From contig CBFFYP010000053.1 of assembly GCA_965646165.1 (NCBI GenBank), positions 1-34,245 of the forward strand: a stretch of 34,245 nt of DNA, read 5' to 3'. Below the pieces are notes generated by a model. The model saw only the letters and a program-made list of their open reading frames with translations. It did not search any database and had not been told where the DNA came from. Source of the stretch: MGBC114844 sp910585855 (GTDB lineage Bacteria; Bacillota; Clostridia; Lachnospirales; Lachnospiraceae). This document shows positions 31,999 to 34,245 of this stretch, piece by piece; position 1 is the first letter of the stretch; each line of letters starts with the position of its first letter. The position numbers and the translations under genes are program-made.

Positions 31999-33195
31999 TC
32001 AAACATAAAATCTAATACGAAATCTTGCCCCTTTATCTCTGCAATTTTCAGCAAATATCTCTCCATTTTGCCGTTCTACAATAGATTTTGCAAGGGCAAG
32101 TCCAATTCCGATACTGTCTTTTTTACTGTGTTTTCCTTTATAAAATCTTTGAAAGATAGAAGAAAGTTCTTCCGCATCTAATCCTTCTCCCTCATCTTCA
32201 ATTTGAATTTCAGTATAGATTGGGTTTTGAAAAGCTGTAATAGAAATCGTACTAAATTCCGGTGAATGTTCGCAGCAGTTTTTTAAAATATTGCTGATTC
32301 CTTCCGCAGTCCATCCAATATCACAGAGGAAAGAATACTCTGAACAGTTTTGTATTTGAAGTTTTTGCTGTTTTTCTTTTAAAAGGGGGAGGATAGGTTC
32401 TGCTGCACAGGAGAGAAGTTCTTCAATAGGAATTTCCTTTTGCTCTAACTGCAGTACACCTGCATCAATACGGGAAAGATTTAATAGAGCAGTTACCAAT
32501 AACCGCAGATGTTCTGTTTGGGATAAAATCTGTTCTACAATTTGCTTCTCCTTTGTTTTTTCAATTTGCTGGTATAACAGTTCTGCAGTTAGGGAAAGAG
32601 AAGTCAGAGGTGTTTTTAGCTGGTGGGAAATATCCGCCATATTTTTTGCCAGATTTTCTTTTGTATCGATTGCTTTTTTTTGACTTTCTCGAAGCATAAC
32701 AATAGTTTTATAGATTTCATCTTCTAAAAGAGAAAAAGAATCTTCTGTTTTATAGGGACGAAGCGGATAACTGCCTGCGTTGATTTGTTTTAAGTAGTCA
32801 GTTAAACTTTGAATCCTTGCCTGTGTTTGTCTGTTTTGATAAGAGAGCAGACTCAAAAAGAAAGTAAATAAAAAGCATAATGCCAGTCCGGCAAAAATCC
32901 ATAGAAGAAACTGTTCTTTAAAAGTAAGTAATTGTCCAAAGTAGCCATAACTTTTTAAAATAGGAAGACCGAGAGAAATGTATTCTTTAGAGGGCTGCTT
33001 TAAAGCATAGATAATAGAAGATAGATCCTGATCACTTTTTGATATTTCAAATGTGACAGCTGCCATGCGCTGATAGAATTGTTGTTCATGAAGAGAAAGG
33101 ATAAGACGGATAAGCAGTAAAAAAAAGAATAGAAAACAAAGAGTAAAAAAAAGAAATTTGACTGAAAAGGACAGTTTATTTTTTTTATTCTTCAT
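31999..33195 (-). CDS. Membrane sensor histidine kinase
   Basis: The 398-aa kinase has two membrane helices (~12-35 and ~96-118) enclosing a small extracellular sensor of about 60 residues, then a HAMP-like linker, the phospho-acceptor box DISHQLKTPLTS with His191, the N box NILKNCCEHSP (~297-307), the G1 box DEGEGLD (~331-337) and the G2 box SIGIGLALAKS (~357-367). It should phosphorylate the response regulator encoded just upstream. The start is 33195, preceded by GGAGGATTATC; it overlaps the regulator gene by 11 bp. A 22-residue longer frame is an overlap artefact. Confidence 0.93.
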   Translation of the reverse strand: MKNKKNKLSFSVKFLFFTLCFLFFFLLLIRLILSLHEQQFYQRMAAVTFEISKSDQDLSSIIYALKQPSKEYISLGLPILKSYGYFGQLLTFKEQFLLWIFAGLALCFLFTFFLSLLSYQNRQTQARIQSLTDYLKQINAGSYPLRPYKTEDSFSLLEDEIYKTIVMLRESQKKAIDTKENLAKNMADISHQLKTPLTSLSLTAELLYQQIEKTKEKQIVEQILSQTEHLRLLVTALLNLSRIDAGVLQLEQKEIPIEELLSCAAEPILPLLKEKQQKLQIQNCSEYSFLCDIGWTAEGISNILKNCCEHSPEFSTISITAFQNPIYTEIQIEDEGEGLDAEELSSIFQRFYKGKHSKKDSIGIGLALAKSIVERQNGEIFAENCRDKGARFRIRFYV

Positions 33196-33874
33196 GATAA
33201 TCCTCCACTTTATATCCGATTCCACGAATTGTTTTAATAAATTGCCCCGAATCGGATGCAAGTTTGCTGCGCAGGCGTTTCATCATTACAGTTAAAGTAT
33301 TGTCATTGACATATTTTCCTTCGGCATCCCAAAGATGTGTCAATAACATATCCCTTGTTAAAGTTCGATTTTTATTGATTAATAAATATTCTAACAGGCG
33401 GTATTCCCCGACAGTCAATTCCACAGGTTTTCCCTGAAAGGTAACAGAGGTATTTTTTTTATTAAGTACCAGATCCTGACAGCGCAAAAAATCCATATCT
33501 TTTGAATGTTGTTTAGAGCGGCGAATAACAGCAGCAATACGAGAAAGTAAAACAGCGAGCGTAAAAGGTTTTGTAACATAATCATCCGCTCCTAAATCCA
33601 ACCCTCGGACAATATCGGCATCTTCATCTCGGGCAGTTAAGATAATAATAGGAATTTGCTGTTTCGCACCGATTTGCTCACAAAAAGAAAACCCTGTTCC
33701 GTCAGGTAGATTGAGATCCAGTAAAATAAGATCTGGTTCAAAAGAAAGTGCAGTTTTTGCTTCTGATAAAGTTTGGGCAGTAGAAATTTGATAGTCAGAA
33801 AGCAGCAATGTTTCTTTTAAAGTATATAAAATTGTTTCATCATCCTCAACAATTAAAATATGATACTGACTCAT
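33185..33874 (-). CDS. OmpR/PhoB-family response regulator
   Basis: The 229-aa transcription factor has a receiver domain with the acidic pocket EDD (10-12), phospho-acceptor Asp53 (LLDLNLPDG), Thr in LTARDED (~80) and Lys in TKPF (~102). The C-terminal winged helix (~130-225) has ELTVGEYRLLEYLL and the recognition helix region NTLTVMMKRLRSKL. It partners the overlapping kinase gene. The TGTCA repeats before the ABC ATPase gene are the likely target. The start is preceded by TAGGAGGAAAATATT. Confidence 0.95.
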   Translation of the reverse strand: MSQYHILIVEDDETILYTLKETLLLSDYQISTAQTLSEAKTALSFEPDLILLDLNLPDGTGFSFCEQIGAKQQIPIIILTARDEDADIVRGLDLGADDYVTKPFTLAVLLSRIAAVIRRSKQHSKDMDFLRCQDLVLNKKNTSVTFQGKPVELTVGEYRLLEYLLINKNRTLTRDMLLTHLWDAEGKYVNDNTLTVMMKRLRSKLASDSGQFIKTIRGIGYKVEDYHEE

Positions 33875-33926
33875 AATATTTTCCTCCTAATTGATTTTTA
33901 TCTTATCCCCCTATTCTTTCATTCTA

Positions 33927-34245
33927 GGTGTTTCCACAGAAGTTCAAGACTTTCTAACCGTTTTCTGAAGTCGCAGTCAAAGGATAGGAGCAAACTGCTT
34001 CTCGCTGTTAGTTGAATCACGGCAGAAACGATGTATTATTACAGAACAAGTCTTCCGCAAAGTTTAGATATAGTTTTTTTTTGTTTCGGAGTTAAGAAAC
34101 AGCCAGATTCGAAAACGGTGGGTAGCCTGCAGTGACTTTGGAAAAAAGTTAGAAGTTCTTGGACTTCTGCTCGAAAACCTAAGATTTTTTTCACATCCTG
34201 CTTTCATGCAGGGTGTGAAAAAAAAGGGGCGTGTTTAGCCCGGAT
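33927..34245. mobile_element. Family B pair, left unit truncated, right unit cut by window edge (B4)
   Basis: Only the 3' arm of a type I unit remains (33927-33994: GTTTCCACAGAAG...CTGCTTCTCGCTG), without its outer end. The shared spacer follows (TTACAGAACAAG near 34039), then a type II unit from about 34098 with the same stem arm as the right unit of B3 (AGATTCGAAAACGG). The internal hairpin 34184-34227 uses the TCACA/TGTGA variant. The sequence stops inside the unit. Confidence 0.75.

Noticed and set aside
1..34245. tRNA or rRNA genes
   Set aside because: I saw no cloverleaf with a GGTTCGA-type T arm and CCA context, and no rRNA sequence, on either strand. A tRNAscan run would be needed to exclude a divergent one.

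Overview
The window reads as a chromosomal stretch of a low-GC, spore-forming anaerobic Firmicute, most likely a Lachnospiraceae/Clostridia member. The indicators are T-box leaders in front of two tRNA synthetase genes, a short type-3 prolyl-tRNA synthetase, a CotS-family spore-coat protein, a clostridial 2[4Fe-4S] ferredoxin, an [FeFe]-hydrogenase-like sensor, and the yaaR-holB-ricT-trmN6-rsmI gene order known from Bacillus. Taxonomy is inferred from gene content only.

Layout: a repeat element (1-467); T-box and proS (534-2335); cca (2546-3823); cotS-like kinase (3924-4928); a cargo-bearing repeat element with one unknown CDS (4984-6632); PEGA lipoprotein and phosphoglucomutase (6809-9998); PH-domain protein and hydrogenase-chemoreceptor fusion (10157-12570); a small protein (12863-13123); a TrhA/hemolysin III protein, a TtcA-like enzyme, a DEAD-box helicase, a MerR-type regulator and a ferredoxin, separated by repeat elements (13261-19032); T-box and serS (19215-20837); the yaaR-holB-ricT-trmN6-rsmI run (21897-25927); a second cargo-bearing repeat element (26068-28070); and a two-component system with a FtsX/MacB-type ABC exporter, all on the minus strand (28109-33874), ending in another repeat copy.

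The most striking content is the space between genes. Two families of structured elements, called A (about 160 bp) and B (about 330 bp) here, occupy nine intergenic sites. Each unit is a large imperfect hairpin with a conserved core and a basal stem whose sequence differs from copy to copy while both arms keep matching. Units mostly occur as inverted pairs. The outer ends of both families read GGACGC(C) and the inner ends read GGCTGT. Some pairs enclose only a short spacer. Two pairs enclose cargo: a B pair around a 179-aa unknown protein, and an A pair around a 33-bp tandem repeat array, a ribbon-helix-helix-like protein and a small membrane zinc-ribbon protein. No transposase is present. I infer a non-autonomous mobile system with paired folded ends that can load genes, or a structured RNA family spread by such a mechanism.

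The core genes mainly serve translation and tRNA/rRNA modification. The accessory part contains a redox- or H2-related sensory protein and an envelope-stress-type exporter module in which an A pair now separates the regulators from the transporter.
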